Shown here: one piece after another, positions 36,460 to 45,703 of the stretch
How the letters are laid out: each line of letters starts with the position of its first letter
Numbering within the stretch: the stretch's first letter is position 1
The notes under the pieces: model-generated
Told to the model about the DNA's origin: nothing
What the model saw: only the letters and a program-made list of their open reading frames with translations
Databases searched by the model: none
Position numbers and translations under genes: made by a program
Source: Deltaproteobacteria bacterium
GTDB taxonomy: Bacteria; Desulfobacterota; Deferrisomatia; Deferrisomatales; BM512
Length of the DNA stretch: 62,336 nt
Direction: 5' to 3'
Assembly (NCBI GenBank): GCA_002869005.1
Contig: PKTU01000026.1
Location: forward strand, 1 to 62,336

Positions 36460-37668
36460 TTGCGCACTATTATCCACGTCGATATGGATGCTTTTTTCGC
36501 CTCCGTCGAGCAGCTTGACCACCCGGAGTACCGTGGGAAGCCGGTTATTGTAGGCGCTCGTCCCGAGTCGGGGAGGGGGGTGGTCGCGGCGTGTTCCTAT
36601 GAGGCGCGAAAGTTCGGTATCCATTCCGCGATGCCAATCACCATAGCATTCAGGCGCTGCCCGGAGGGCATTTACGTGACCCCGCGCGGGGCACGCTATA
36701 AAGAGATCTCCCGCGAAATATTCAGGGTCTTCGGAGATTTTACCGACCTTGTGGAGCCGTTATCCATCGATGAGGGTTTCCTCGATGTAACAGGCAGCCT
36801 TTGCCTCTTCGGTACGGGTGAAAAGATAGGGCAGCTTATAAAGGAGAGGGTTTTTGAGGAGACGGGGCTTGTAGCCTCTGTGGGGGTTGCGCCCAACAAG
36901 TTCCTGGCAAAGATAGCCTCCGACATCAATAAGCCGGACGGCCTTTGTGTAGTAGACCCGGATAGAGTATTTGAATTTCTCCACCCGCTGCCGATAAAGC
37001 GCCTCTGGGGGGTCGGGGCTAAGACGGCGGATAAGCTCTCCAGCCGCGGAGTGAGAACAATCGGCGACCTTGCCCACCTCGGCGCCGATGGCGTGCGTGC
37101 GATTCTAGGGCCGCATGGCCTTGACCTTTATCGTTTGGCGATGGGGGAGGACGACCGCGAGGTTGAAACCGGCCGGGAGGCTAAGTCTATCGGCAATGAG
37201 GTAACCTTCAGCGAGGATACAGCAGATACCGAGCGGGTCAAGCGCGCCCTTCTCGCCCTCTCCGACAAGGTGGCGGGGCGGCTTCGTAAAGCCGGTGTGG
37301 AGACGCTGGGTGTTTCCATAAAGTTACGCGACGAAAAATTTAGCACAATCACACGCTCCGTGACGCTGGAAAAGCCCACCGCATTAACCGGCGTCATCTA
37401 CCATTATGCGCTTGCCCTGCTCTCGGAGACGGGATGGCATGGGGAGCGGCGCTTCAGGCTGGTCGGCGTCACCGCGAACAAACTTGCGGAGCCGGGCGGG
37501 CATCTCAGTCAGCCGGAGCTCTTCGACACCGGCGAGGCGGATGAGCGTTTGGTCAGGGAGCGTGAAGGGAGGGCGGCCGAGGCCGTTGACCTTATCCGAA
37601 GCAAGTTCGGTGTGGAGGCGCTAAAACGCGGCTCCCTTGTGCCGGGCGACCCCAAAAAGGTCAAATAG
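36460..37668 (+). CDS. dinB: DNA polymerase IV
   Basis: 402 residues from a TTG at 36460, preceded by AGGGG six bases upstream; this gives the canonical start (M)RTIIHVDMDAFFASVE. Y-family palm acidic residues in DMDAFFA and SIDEGFLD, 'SVGVAPNKFLAKIASD' and a C-terminal little-finger domain. Error-prone translesion polymerase. No clear LexA box was identified upstream. Confidence 0.95.
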   Translation: MRTIIHVDMDAFFASVEQLDHPEYRGKPVIVGARPESGRGVVAACSYEARKFGIHSAMPITIAFRRCPEGIYVTPRGARYKEISREIFRVFGDFTDLVEPLSIDEGFLDVTGSLCLFGTGEKIGQLIKERVFEETGLVASVGVAPNKFLAKIASDINKPDGLCVVDPDRVFEFLHPLPIKRLWGVGAKTADKLSSRGVRTIGDLAHLGADGVRAILGPHGLDLYRLAMGEDDREVETGREAKSIGNEVTFSEDTADTERVKRALLALSDKVAGRLRKAGVETLGVSIKLRDEKFSTITRSVTLEKPTALTGVIYHYALALLSETGWHGERRFRLVGVTANKLAEPGGHLSQPELFDTGEADERLVREREGRAAEAVDLIRSKFGVEALKRGSLVPGDPKKVK

Positions 37669-37677
37669 AGTAGGAAA

Positions 37678-38565
37678 TTATCCCTTTGAGGGATGGCGCT
37701 GGGGGAGCGCTTCGGCTACCACCATGCCGCATACGATGAGCGCGCCGCCAATCCAGCCAATCGTGGTGAGCTTCTCCGAGAGGAGCCAAATGGAGAAGAC
37801 CGCCGCGAATACCGGCTCTAGAGTGTAGATTAGCGCGGCACGCGTCGGCGTCGTCCACTTCTGGAAGGTCGTTTGCACCCAGAAGGCGTAAGTGGTCGCG
37901 AAGACTGCGGTAATTATAAGCGCCCAAACGAGCGAAGAACTCCACTCCCTCGGCCAGCTAATCGGTTCAAAGAAGTAGCTTCCAATAGCGCCCAGCACCG
38001 CCATCGTCATTATCTGTACGAAGGCCAACGCCCGCCCGTCGTAACCCTTCGTCAACGCATCGAGGCCCAGGATATGGAGCGCCACGAAGAAGGCGCATAG
38101 CGAGACCAGCGCGTCTCCGGGGTTTATTGAAAAGGAGCCCTGCCAGGTGAGCATGAAGAGACCCGCCACCGCGCAGACAACGCCTACCTTCGCTCCCGGC
38201 GCGGGGGGTTTTTTCAATATGGGGCCGGCAAGGAGCGAGACCCACACAACGTTCAGCCCGGTGAGAAAGCCTGTGTTGGCGGAGGTCGTCATCGAAAGGC
38301 CGTAGGTCTGGGTGATGTATGAGGCGAAGAGGAGCACGCCGAGGAAAATACCCTTTAGGTACCCTTCCTTGTTTAGTGTGGCGAAACCTTTTGGACCCGC
38401 GAAGAGCGCCAGCAGTATCGCGGCGAAGAGGAACCTCACCCAGAGAAAGCAGAGCACCGGCACCTCTTCTATGGCTTCTTTGACTATAGGGAAGGTGGCG
38501 CCCCAAAATATGGTGACGGTGGCGAGGAGCAATTCGGCTAAGTGCCGCCTGTTACGGGTTTTCAT
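37678..38565 (-). CDS. EamA/DMT-family transporter
   Basis: 295 residues with about ten hydrophobic segments in two five-helix EamA repeats ('FWGATFPIVKEAIEEVP...', 'ALIYTLEPVFAAVFSIWLLSEKLT'). Inner-membrane metabolite exporter; substrate unknown. Converges with dinB (9 bp between stops). Confidence 0.9.
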   Translation of the reverse strand: MKTRNRRHLAELLLATVTIFWGATFPIVKEAIEEVPVLCFLWVRFLFAAILLALFAGPKGFATLNKEGYLKGIFLGVLLFASYITQTYGLSMTTSANTGFLTGLNVVWVSLLAGPILKKPPAPGAKVGVVCAVAGLFMLTWQGSFSINPGDALVSLCAFFVALHILGLDALTKGYDGRALAFVQIMTMAVLGAIGSYFFEPISWPREWSSSLVWALIITAVFATTYAFWVQTTFQKWTTPTRAALIYTLEPVFAAVFSIWLLSEKLTTIGWIGGALIVCGMVVAEALPQRHPSKG

Positions 38566-38660
38566 TTATGCTCTTGTGTTGTGGGACCGGTTTTGTTGTG
38601 TTATAAATCGCAAGTTAGCGCTAATTTAACGGGGTCCGTAAATGGGCGAAGGATTATGTC

Positions 38661-38816
38661 ATGGAACGTGGCAAAATGGAACCGATAGAAGCAAAATGCC
38701 CCAAATGCGGTTACACCGAGATAGTCTACATCCCGGTGGAGGAATTTCCCAAGTGCCCCAAGTGCGGGAAACAGATGGTAATAAACGAACTCCTCGACGA
38801 GGGGAAATCTTACTGA
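38661..38816 (+). CDS. 51-residue zinc-ribbon protein
   Basis: Short gene with ATG 38661, AAGGA seven bases upstream and TGA at 38814. Two CPKCG knuckles 18-19 residues apart (KCPKCGYTEIVYI and KCPKCGKQM) form a classic zinc ribbon. Probably a small nucleic-acid- or protein-binding module. It precedes the amino-acid ABC transporter by 62 bp. Confidence 0.75.
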   Translation: MERGKMEPIEAKCPKCGYTEIVYIPVEEFPKCPKCGKQMVINELLDEGKSY

Positions 38817-38877
38817 ACCCGACACGGTTTAGCACTGCAAAACTTTTTACCTGTAGAATTTTTAAAGGAGAGCAAAG

Positions 38878-39669
38878 ATGAAACGAATCGCAATCTTCAC
38901 CGCACTGGTCGTAGCGCTTGTCGCGGGCTTCGCGCAGGCGGGCACAATTGATGAAATACTCGACAGGGGCACCTTAAAGGTCGGCATGGAGCCCGGCTAC
39001 ATGCCCTTTGAGCTTCGCAACAAGAAGGGTGAAGTAATCGGCTTCGACGTTGATATGGCAAACCGCATGGCAAAGGCCATGGGCGTTAAGCTTGAAATCG
39101 TACCCACCGCGTGGGATGGCATCATCGCCGCTCTCGTCACCAACAAGTTCGATATCCTCATGTCCGGCATGACCCTTACCCAGGAGCGCAACCTCCGCAT
39201 CAACTTCGCAGACCCCTACATCGTCATCGGTCAGGCGATCCTGCTCAGGAAAGAGCTCGCGGGCGAGGTTAAATCCTACAAAGACCTCAATGACTCCAAA
39301 TACAAAGTGACCTCCAAGCTTGGCACAACCGGCGAGCAGGCCACCAAGAAGCATATCCCCAAGTGCACCTACATCTCCTTTGAGACCGAGCAGGAAGCGA
39401 TGATGGAAGTTGTAAACGGCAAGGCCGACGCCTTTGTCTACGACCTTCCCTACCTCGGCCCCGCGATGGCGCAGAAGGGCGAGGGCAAGCTGGTCCTACT
39501 CGACAAGCCCTTCACCTATGAGCCTCTTGCCTGGGCGGTAAAGAAAGGCGATGCGGACTTCTTGAACTGGCTCAACAACTTCCTTCGCCAGATCAAGAAC
39601 GACGGCGTCTACGACAAGATCTACGAAAAGTGGATCCTCTCCTCCGATTGGCAGAAGGAAATCCAGTAG
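38878..39669 (+). CDS. Polar amino-acid ABC transporter, substrate-binding protein
   Basis: 263 residues. Signal peptide to about AQAG, then a type-II periplasmic binding fold: 'LDRGTLKVGMEPGYMPFE', 'GFDVDMANRMAKAMG', 'LVTNKFDILMSGMTLTQERN'. Family 3 solute binding (GlnH/FliY-like). Delivers a polar amino acid to the following permease. AAGGAGAGC lies upstream. Confidence 0.92.
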   Translation: MKRIAIFTALVVALVAGFAQAGTIDEILDRGTLKVGMEPGYMPFELRNKKGEVIGFDVDMANRMAKAMGVKLEIVPTAWDGIIAALVTNKFDILMSGMTLTQERNLRINFADPYIVIGQAILLRKELAGEVKSYKDLNDSKYKVTSKLGTTGEQATKKHIPKCTYISFETEQEAMMEVVNGKADAFVYDLPYLGPAMAQKGEGKLVLLDKPFTYEPLAWAVKKGDADFLNWLNNFLRQIKNDGVYDKIYEKWILSSDWQKEIQ

Positions 39670-39693
39670 AACCTAAGCAGGGGCGTATGACGC

Positions 39694-40653
39694 GTGAATA
39701 GCAAATCCTACAATTTATTTTGGAAGGCGGTGCTCGTAGTCACGGTCGTCGCTCTTATGGGAGCCTTCTATTTCGCCGCAAAGCGCGTGGACTACACGTG
39801 GCGGTGGAAGAGGGTTCCCCAGTATTTCTTCTACAAAGCCGAGCTGCCGGTGAAGGCGGACGATGATGGTATTGTTACCTCCATAGCGGATGGCAAGGCC
39901 AAGTCAACCGTCAACTTTGAGGCGGAGACCGGCGAAAAGTACACCTATAAGGTCGACTCCGAAACGCTGAATGTCTCCGAGGGGGAGGACCTCTTCCTCG
40001 GAGACAGGATCGGCTACGTGTACTCATGGGAGATGGGGCCCTTGACGCTGGGCATCTGGACGACGCTCTGGATATCAGCCGTCTCCGGCGTGCTCGGGCT
40101 CTTCCTCGGGATAGTCTTCGGGCTTTGCCGTATATCGAAGAATCCGTGCCTCTCCGGCTTCGCAGCGCTATATGTCGAGCTCATACGAGGCACCCCGCTG
40201 CTCGTGCAGATATTCATCTTCTACTTCTTCATAGGCACGGTGCTTGATCTGGATAAGTACGTAGCGGGTGTAGGCGCGCTTTCGCTCTTTGCCGGTGCCT
40301 ATGTCGCGGAGATCATCCGCGCGGGGATTCAATCAATCGCCCGTGGTCAGACCGAGGCGGCGCGTTCGCTGGGCATGACCGCCACGCAGTGCATGGTATA
40401 CATCATCATGCCGCAGGCGCTAAAACGCACACTGCCGCCGCTGGCGGGTCAGTTCATCAGCCTCATCAAAGACTCTTCGCTCCTCTCCGTCATAGCGATA
40501 ATAGACCTCACCCGCGCAGGGCGCGAGATAATCTCCAACACCTTCGCGACCTTTGAGATATGGATCACGGTAGCGCTCCTCTACCTGGTCATCACGGGCA
40601 CGCTCTCCCAGCTCGTGCAGTGGATGGAGAGAAGGATGGCCGTCAGTGATTAA
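39694..40653 (+). CDS. Polar amino-acid ABC transporter permease with N-terminal extracytoplasmic insert
   Basis: 319 residues, GTG start. A first membrane segment (residues 10-28) is followed by about 80 hydrophilic, beta-rich residues. Then comes a standard HisM/GlnP permease (five segments; '[17 protein letters not shown]', EAA loop '[23 protein letters not shown]'). Usual family members are about 220 residues, so the insert is an addition. Inner-membrane channel of the amino-acid importer. Confidence 0.88.
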   Translation: MNSKSYNLFWKAVLVVTVVALMGAFYFAAKRVDYTWRWKRVPQYFFYKAELPVKADDDGIVTSIADGKAKSTVNFEAETGEKYTYKVDSETLNVSEGEDLFLGDRIGYVYSWEMGPLTLGIWTTLWISAVSGVLGLFLGIVFGLCRISKNPCLSGFAALYVELIRGTPLLVQIFIFYFFIGTVLDLDKYVAGVGALSLFAGAYVAEIIRAGIQSIARGQTEAARSLGMTATQCMVYIIMPQALKRTLPPLAGQFISLIKDSSLLSVIAIIDLTRAGREIISNTFATFEIWITVALLYLVITGTLSQLVQWMERRMAVSD

Positions 40654-41380
40654 GGTAAGAGACCTCATAAAACTTTTTCATGCCGACGGCTCCATCGTTA
40701 GGGCTGTCGACGGCGTTTCCACAGATGTGGCTAAGGCGGAGGTCGTAGTTGTTATCGGTCCATCTGGCTCCGGCAAGTCGACTTTCCTGCGCTGTCTAAA
40801 TGGCCTTGAGCCCCTTAACGGCGGGCATATCGTAATCGACGGTAAGGACCTCGCCGATAAAAAGACCGACATCAACGTCGTCCGCCGCGAAGTGGGGATG
40901 GTCTTTCAGCAGTTCAACCTCTTTCCCCATAAAACAGTCCTCGAAAACCTCACCCTGGCGCAGATGAAGGTGCGTAACCGCTCCAAAAAGGAGGCGGAGG
41001 AAAAGGCGAGGACGCTGCTTACCAAGGTGGGCATCTCCGAAAAGGAGAGCGTATACCCCTCACGCCTCTCAGGCGGACAGCAGCAGAGGGTCGCCATAGC
41101 GAGAGCGCTGGCGATGGACCCAAAGATAATGCTCTTCGACGAGCCGACCTCTGCCCTTGACCCCGAGATGGTCGGCGAGGTTCTGGACGTTATGAAGACG
41201 CTCGCACGCGAGGGTATGACGATGGTCGTCGTAACTCACGAGATGGGCTTCGCCCGCGAGGTGGCCGACAGAGTCCTCTTCATGGATGAGGGCAAGTTGG
41301 TGGAGGAGGGGACTCCTGAACACTTCTTCACCGCGCCCAGCCACGAACGCACCAAGCTCTTTCTAAATCAGGTGCTTTAG
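40646..41380 (+). CDS. Polar amino-acid ABC transporter ATP-binding protein
   Basis: 244 residues; GTG start overlaps the permease end. Walker [11 protein letters not shown]-loop '[17 protein letters not shown]', signature [12 protein letters not shown], Walker [14 protein letters not shown]-loop VTHEMGFA: the PAAT (GlnQ/HisP) family. Followed by a terminator. Confidence 0.95.
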   Translation: MIKVRDLIKLFHADGSIVRAVDGVSTDVAKAEVVVVIGPSGSGKSTFLRCLNGLEPLNGGHIVIDGKDLADKKTDINVVRREVGMVFQQFNLFPHKTVLENLTLAQMKVRNRSKKEAEEKARTLLTKVGISEKESVYPSRLSGGQQQRVAIARALAMDPKIMLFDEPTSALDPEMVGEVLDVMKTLAREGMTMVVVTHEMGFAREVADRVLFMDEGKLVEEGTPEHFFTAPSHERTKLFLNQVL

Positions 41381-41410
41381 CGGTTCTTTTCAGACGCAAC
41401 GGATTAGAGG

Positions 41411-41442
41411 GCCCGACGCATCCGAGTGTCGGGCTTTTTCTT
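41411..41442 (+). terminator. Terminator after the amino-acid ABC operon
   Basis: A 9-bp stem (41411-41419 with 41426-41434, GCCCGAC core, one G-U) followed by T5. Confidence 0.88.
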
Positions 41443-41479
41443 TTTAATAAGCGGCGTATGGGGTACAATGCATAATATG

Positions 41480-41493
41480 AATGAATATTCATT
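41480..41493. promoter_or_regulatory. Perfect 14-bp palindrome (AATGAATATTCATT), likely operator
   Basis: Self-complementary TGAAT half-sites lie 18 bp upstream of the Fe-S protein start in an AT-rich promoter region. The form is typical of TetR-family operators. The TetR encoded 1.2 kb downstream has a different palindrome at its own promoter, so the cognate regulator is unknown. Confidence 0.55.
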
Positions 41494-41511
41494 ATTATCG
41501 TGAGGGAAAAT

Positions 41512-42639
41512 ATGTCCGACACCATCTACAAAAAACTCGCCGCTCACCTCGACGACCTGCCCGGAGGCTTTCCGGCAACGGAGAGCGGCGTAGAGCTTAA
41601 GATACTAAGAAAGCTTTTTACCCCGGAGGAGGCTCAGCTGGCGGTGAAGCTTACCCTCATACCCGAGGAGGCTCACGTTATCGCACACCGCTTCGGAGGC
41701 GATAAGGATGAGGTCGCCGAAAAGCTGCGCGAGATGTCGAGAAAGGGCCTTATCTACTCTATAGAGAAGCCCGGCAAGCCACCCCTTTACATGGCGGTAC
41801 AGTATGTAGTCGGTATATGGGAGTTCCACGTCAACGACCTCGACGAGGAGCTGGTCCGGCTAATGAACGAGTATATACCATACCTCGTCGATGCCGACGC
41901 CTGGAAGGCCTCCCCCCAGCTCCGTACCATTCCCGTATCACGCTCCCTCGATCCCGGGCACCAGTCGCTTCCCTATGAGGATGCAGCGAACCTCGTTAAA
42001 GGGCACCGCCGCTATGCAGTGGCTGAGTGCATCTGTCGCAAAGAGCACAAGTTGGTCGGTGAGGGTTGTGACCGGCCTATGGAGTCCTGCCTCGTCTTCG
42101 ATACCGCCGCCGATTACTATCTGAGAAATGGCCTCGCCCGTGAGATAGACGAAGCTGAGACGTTGAAAATTCTGGAAGAAGGGGAGCGGGCCGGCCTCGT
42201 CGTCCAACCCTCCAACTCTCAGAAAGCAATAAACATCTGCCTCTGTTGTGGCTGCTGCTGTCAGGTCCTTCTAGCTATGAAGAAGCACCCCGACCCGGCG
42301 GAGTTCTTCTCCAGCGCCTACATAGTGGAGGTCGATGAAGATGAGTGCGTCGGCTGCGAGGTATGTATTGGCCGCTGCCAGATGGAAGCGCTCACCCTTG
42401 AAAATGGGGTTGTCTCGCTTGAGGCAAAGCGCTGCATAGGCTGCGGCCTTTGCGTGACCACTTGCCCGACCAAGGCGCTTAAGTTGAAGCGCAAAGAGCT
42501 AGCTCCTGAGGTGCCACGCTCAAACACCGAGGCGGCGATCAAGCTGGCGAAGGCCAGGGGCAAGCTCTCAAATGCCAAGATGGCGAAGATGGCGCTGCGC
42601 TCCAAGTTCGACCGGCTCATGGCAACCAAGGGTAAATAA
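41512..42639 (+). CDS. Winged-helix-like, multi [4Fe-4S] protein
   Basis: 375 residues from ATG 41512 (GAGGG upstream). Residues about 1-110 look like a winged-helix module ('LKILRKLFTPEEAQLAVKL', 'EKLREMSRKGLIYSIEK'). A middle region has 'AECICRKEHKLVGEGCDRPMESC' and a striking CLCCGCCC cluster. The C-terminus holds two ferredoxin motifs, CVGCEVCIGRCQ and CIGCGLCVTTCP. Similar proteins occur in sulfate reducers and methanogens as uncharacterised 4Fe-4S proteins. Could act as a redox-responsive regulator or electron carrier. Confidence 0.75.
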   Translation: MSDTIYKKLAAHLDDLPGGFPATESGVELKILRKLFTPEEAQLAVKLTLIPEEAHVIAHRFGGDKDEVAEKLREMSRKGLIYSIEKPGKPPLYMAVQYVVGIWEFHVNDLDEELVRLMNEYIPYLVDADAWKASPQLRTIPVSRSLDPGHQSLPYEDAANLVKGHRRYAVAECICRKEHKLVGEGCDRPMESCLVFDTAADYYLRNGLAREIDEAETLKILEEGERAGLVVQPSNSQKAINICLCCGCCCQVLLAMKKHPDPAEFFSSAYIVEVDEDECVGCEVCIGRCQMEALTLENGVVSLEAKRCIGCGLCVTTCPTKALKLKRKELAPEVPRSNTEAAIKLAKARGKLSNAKMAKMALRSKFDRLMATKGK

Positions 42640-42667
42640 AATACAAAAATTAAAGTGAGCAAAAGAT

Positions 42668-42700
42668 AGTGGGAGGCCAATTGGCCTCCCACTTTTTTAT
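42668..42700 (+). terminator. Strong rho-independent terminator
   Basis: A perfect 13-bp inverted repeat (42668-42680 with 42681-42693, AGTGGGAGGCCAA) with practically no spacer; the loop would form from the centre. T6 follows. Confidence 0.88.
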
Positions 42701-42726
42701 TGACGACGCCCCTCCAGAGGATGTAC

Positions 42727-42744
42727 TTACTTACCGGTAAGTAA
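42727..42744. promoter_or_regulatory. TetR operator palindrome TTACTTACCGGTAAGTAA
   Basis: A perfect 18-bp palindrome lies 18 bp before the TetR start codon. The TTACCGGTAA-type core is common in operators of TetR regulators that control acyl-CoA metabolism. Its place at the head of the TetR-acyl-CoA dehydrogenase-Etf operon indicates autoregulation, probably relieved by an acyl-CoA (inference). Confidence 0.75.
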
Positions 42745-42762
42745 ATTAAGCCGGGAGTGACT

Positions 42763-43347
42763 ATGTCGGAAAAGAGAGGGGCACTTAAGGGGCGAATTTT
42801 CAAGGAGGGAGCGCGCCTCTTCGCGGAGCAGGGCTATGAGCGGACAAGCCTCCAGGAGCTTGCCGGAGCGCTTGGGGTAACCAAACCCGCTCTCTACTAC
42901 TATTTTTCCTCCAAGGATGAACTTCTCTTCGGGATTATGACCTTCGTCATGGATCAGGTGTTGGCTGACGTGATAGAGGTCGGTGAAAGCTCCCTCTCCC
43001 CCAGCGACAAGCTCCATGACCTCATCCGCCGCTACATCTCCTTTTTCGCAGTAAAACCCCACGAGCTAACGATAATGTCCACCGAGGTAGACAGCCTCGG
43101 CCCGGAATTTCGAGAGACAATAGTCGCTCGCCAGCGCGAATACGTCCAGCTTGTGCGTGGGATAATCTCAGGGGTAATGGCAGGGCGCCGGGGCGGCAAG
43201 GCGCGTAGCGTGAACGAAACCGCGGCGGTCTATGCGCTTCTGGGCGGCATGAACTGGATATTCAAGTGGTATGACCCGGCGGGGCCGCTCTCCCCCGATG
43301 AGCTCGCCCGCGACTTTATGAGTATCTTCAAATCCGGCTTGGGCTAG
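42763..43347 (+). CDS. TetR-family transcriptional regulator of acyl-CoA/Etf operon
   Basis: 194 residues from ATG 42763 with GGGAG five bases upstream. N-terminal HTH 'TSLQELAGALGVTKPALYYYFSSKDELL' is canonical TetR; the C-terminal part (TetR_C) is a helical ligand-binding domain. First gene of the operon. Probably represses its own transcription through the 18-bp palindrome. Confidence 0.92.
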   Translation: MSEKRGALKGRIFKEGARLFAEQGYERTSLQELAGALGVTKPALYYYFSSKDELLFGIMTFVMDQVLADVIEVGESSLSPSDKLHDLIRRYISFFAVKPHELTIMSTEVDSLGPEFRETIVARQREYVQLVRGIISGVMAGRRGGKARSVNETAAVYALLGGMNWIFKWYDPAGPLSPDELARDFMSIFKSGLG

Positions 43348-43384
43348 GCCCCGGCAAATATCTTTAAAGGACACCGGAGGATCC

Positions 43385-44533
43385 ATGAGCTTCAACCTTA
43401 CCAGCGAACAGATAGACATTCAGAAGGCGGCGCGTGAGTTTGCCCGTGGTGAATTTACCAAGTGGGCGAGGGAGGCCGACGAAAAGGAATATTGCCCGGA
43501 GGTGCTTTACAAGCAGGCCGCAGAGCTTGGCTTTCAAGGGATATTCTTCCCGGAAGAGTACGGCGGCGCGGGCCTTGGATACATGGAGTTCTGCCTGGTT
43601 ATTGAAGAGTTTTGGCGTGTGGACCCTGGCCTCGGCCAGTCTCTCGGTTCGGTGGTGTTCGGCTCAGACCTGCTCCTTACCTTCGGCAGCGAGGAACAGA
43701 AAAAAAAGTATCTGCCTCCAATTACCGAGGGTGAAGCCATCATGGCTGCGGCCATAACCGAGGCGGACGCCGGGAGCGACGTCACCGCTGTTGCGACCAG
43801 GGCGGTCCTCGACGGCGACGAGTGGGTTATAAACGGCACCAAGATGTTCATAACAAACGGAAACCTCGCCGACTACATAATACTCTACTGCCTCACCGAC
43901 CCCGATAACCCTTCACGCCATCAGCGCCACTCCTGCATCATCGTCGAGACCGATCGACCAGGCTTCGCGGCGACTAAAATTCACGGGAAGATGGGCATCC
44001 GCGCCTCCGATACCGCCGAGCTCTCCCTGACGGACCTCAGGGTTCCCAAAGAGAACCTCATAGGCGAGCGTGGAGAGGGGTTCGCGCAATTCATGGCCTT
44101 CTTCAACCGCACGCGTCTTCACATCGCGGCGCAGGGGATTGGCGTGGCGCAGGGCGCGCTGGATATGGCGACGCGTCACGTGAAAAACCGAGTTCAGTTC
44201 GGGCGGCCTCTCGCCGCGCTGCAAGCGGTGCAGTTTAAAATCGCCGAGATGGCGACGAGAGTAGAGGCGTCCAGAAGCCTCCTCTACCGGGCAGCATCGC
44301 TGGCGGACCAAGGTATCTTCGACCATAAGTTGATAGCGATGGCTAAGTGGACCGCAGGGGAGACCGGCGTTCGGGTCACAGATGAGGCTTTACAGCTTCA
44401 CGGCGGTTACGGCTATCTGGCGGAATACGATATCGAACGCTTTTACCGCGACGCAAAAATCGTAGAGCTTTATGAGGGCACCAAAGAGGTGGAAAAGCAG
44501 GTTATCGCGCGGGTTATCCTAGGGAAGGCATAG
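43385..44533 (+). CDS. Acyl-CoA dehydrogenase
   Basis: 382 residues. FAD-dependent acyl-CoA dehydrogenase: 'AAAITEADAGSDVTAVATRA', 'MFITNGNLADYIILYC', 'MGIRASDTAELSLTDLRVP', and the C-terminal 'LHGGYGYLAEYDIERFYRDAKIVELYEGTKEV' with Glu in EGT as candidate base. Oxidises a short/medium acyl-CoA, passing electrons to the EtfAB encoded downstream. CGGAGG precedes the ATG. Confidence 0.95.
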   Translation: MSFNLTSEQIDIQKAAREFARGEFTKWAREADEKEYCPEVLYKQAAELGFQGIFFPEEYGGAGLGYMEFCLVIEEFWRVDPGLGQSLGSVVFGSDLLLTFGSEEQKKKYLPPITEGEAIMAAAITEADAGSDVTAVATRAVLDGDEWVINGTKMFITNGNLADYIILYCLTDPDNPSRHQRHSCIIVETDRPGFAATKIHGKMGIRASDTAELSLTDLRVPKENLIGERGEGFAQFMAFFNRTRLHIAAQGIGVAQGALDMATRHVKNRVQFGRPLAALQAVQFKIAEMATRVEASRSLLYRAASLADQGIFDHKLIAMAKWTAGETGVRVTDEALQLHGGYGYLAEYDIERFYRDAKIVELYEGTKEVEKQVIARVILGKA

Positions 44534-44536
44534 AGG

Positions 44537-45703
44537 GTGCCGAAAATAAGTGATATCGAGGGGGTCACCCTCGCCGAGCGCTTCGAGCTTTCGGCCTGCC
44601 TACAGTGCGGCCGCTGCACAGGCGGTTGCCCGATGTCCATACGCTCGCCGCTTAACAGCCGCAAGTTCATCTATGAATCTCTCATCCGCGAGGATGGCGA
44701 AGCGCTGCTTGAGCGCGAGGAGGTGTGGGATTGCACCTCTTGCCGTACCTGCTCCTCACGCTGTCCGAGGGAGCTGGACCCGGCGATGGTGATGCGTGCC
44801 GTACGCACAGTTAAGATTGAGGGCGGCCGCATTCCCAAAACGCTGATGGACGCCATGGAGTCTAGCCTCAAGCACGGTAACCCCTGGGGCCGCTCACGCA
44901 TGAAGCGCACCGCCTGGACGGAGGGTCTCTCCGTCAACTCCATCGAGGAAGACAAGGAGTCCCGGAGGCTATGGTTCGTCGGCTGTACACCGGCTTACGA
45001 CCCACGCGCCATGGAGATGGCTAAGGCCCTCGCAAGAATATTTGAGGTTGCGGAGGTCGATTATACGACCCTGGGCAGCGAGGAGGTATGCTGCGGAAGC
45101 GAGATGCTTCGCGCGGGCGAGGAGGGGCTTTTCGAGGAGCTTTCCGAGGTCAACAAGGAGAACTTCGCGGAGCTTGAGTTTGACGAGGTCGTAGCAACCT
45201 CGCCCCACTGCATGAACACCTTCATCGCCGACTACGGACTGAAAATCCCGGTTACTCACTACACCCAGCTTTTAGCTGCCCTTGCCGTAGATGGTGCTTT
45301 GCCCTTCGGGGAGGAGGGGGAAGCTTTAAAGGTAGCATTCCACGATCCTTGCTACCTGGGTAAGCAGAACTCCATCTACGAGGCTCCCAGGGAGGTCCTA
45401 AAAGCGGTCCCCGGCGTCGAGCTGGTTGAGTTTTCCCGCTCGCGTGAGCGGAGCCTCTGCTGTGAGGGCGGCGGCGGCAGAATGTGGATTGAGGGAATGG
45501 GCGAGGGCGAGCGAAACGCGCAGATTAGGGTTCGCGATGCCATCGACATGGGGGTTGATATTATCGCCACTGCTTGTCCCTTCTGTCTCCTTACCCTTGA
45601 GGATGCCGTTAAGACAACCGGCTCCGAAGGAAAATTAAAAATTCTCGATATAGCTGAAATAGTAGTCAACGCCTTGGATGGTAATGAAAGGAGCGAGGGA
45701 TGA
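44537..45703 (+). CDS. HdrCB/HdrD-like Fe-S oxidoreductase (CCG-domain)
   Basis: 388 residues; GTG start three bases after the dehydrogenase stop, with AGAGG upstream. N-terminal HdrC-type ferredoxin pair, CLQCGRCTGGCP and CTSCRTCSSRCP. Then two cysteine-rich CCG domains (FVGCTP...VCCGSE...SPHC; DPCYLG...LCCEGGGG...ACPFC), which bind noncubane [4Fe-4S] clusters in heterodisulfide reductase. No membrane helices, unlike the Etf-quinone membrane oxidoreductase. Probably transfers electrons between EtfAB and HdrA-like partners or a disulfide. Confidence 0.88.
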   Translation: MPKISDIEGVTLAERFELSACLQCGRCTGGCPMSIRSPLNSRKFIYESLIREDGEALLEREEVWDCTSCRTCSSRCPRELDPAMVMRAVRTVKIEGGRIPKTLMDAMESSLKHGNPWGRSRMKRTAWTEGLSVNSIEEDKESRRLWFVGCTPAYDPRAMEMAKALARIFEVAEVDYTTLGSEEVCCGSEMLRAGEEGLFEELSEVNKENFAELEFDEVVATSPHCMNTFIADYGLKIPVTHYTQLLAALAVDGALPFGEEGEALKVAFHDPCYLGKQNSIYEAPREVLKAVPGVELVEFSRSRERSLCCEGGGGRMWIEGMGEGERNAQIRVRDAIDMGVDIIATACPFCLLTLEDAVKTTGSEGKLKILDIAEIVVNALDGNERSEG

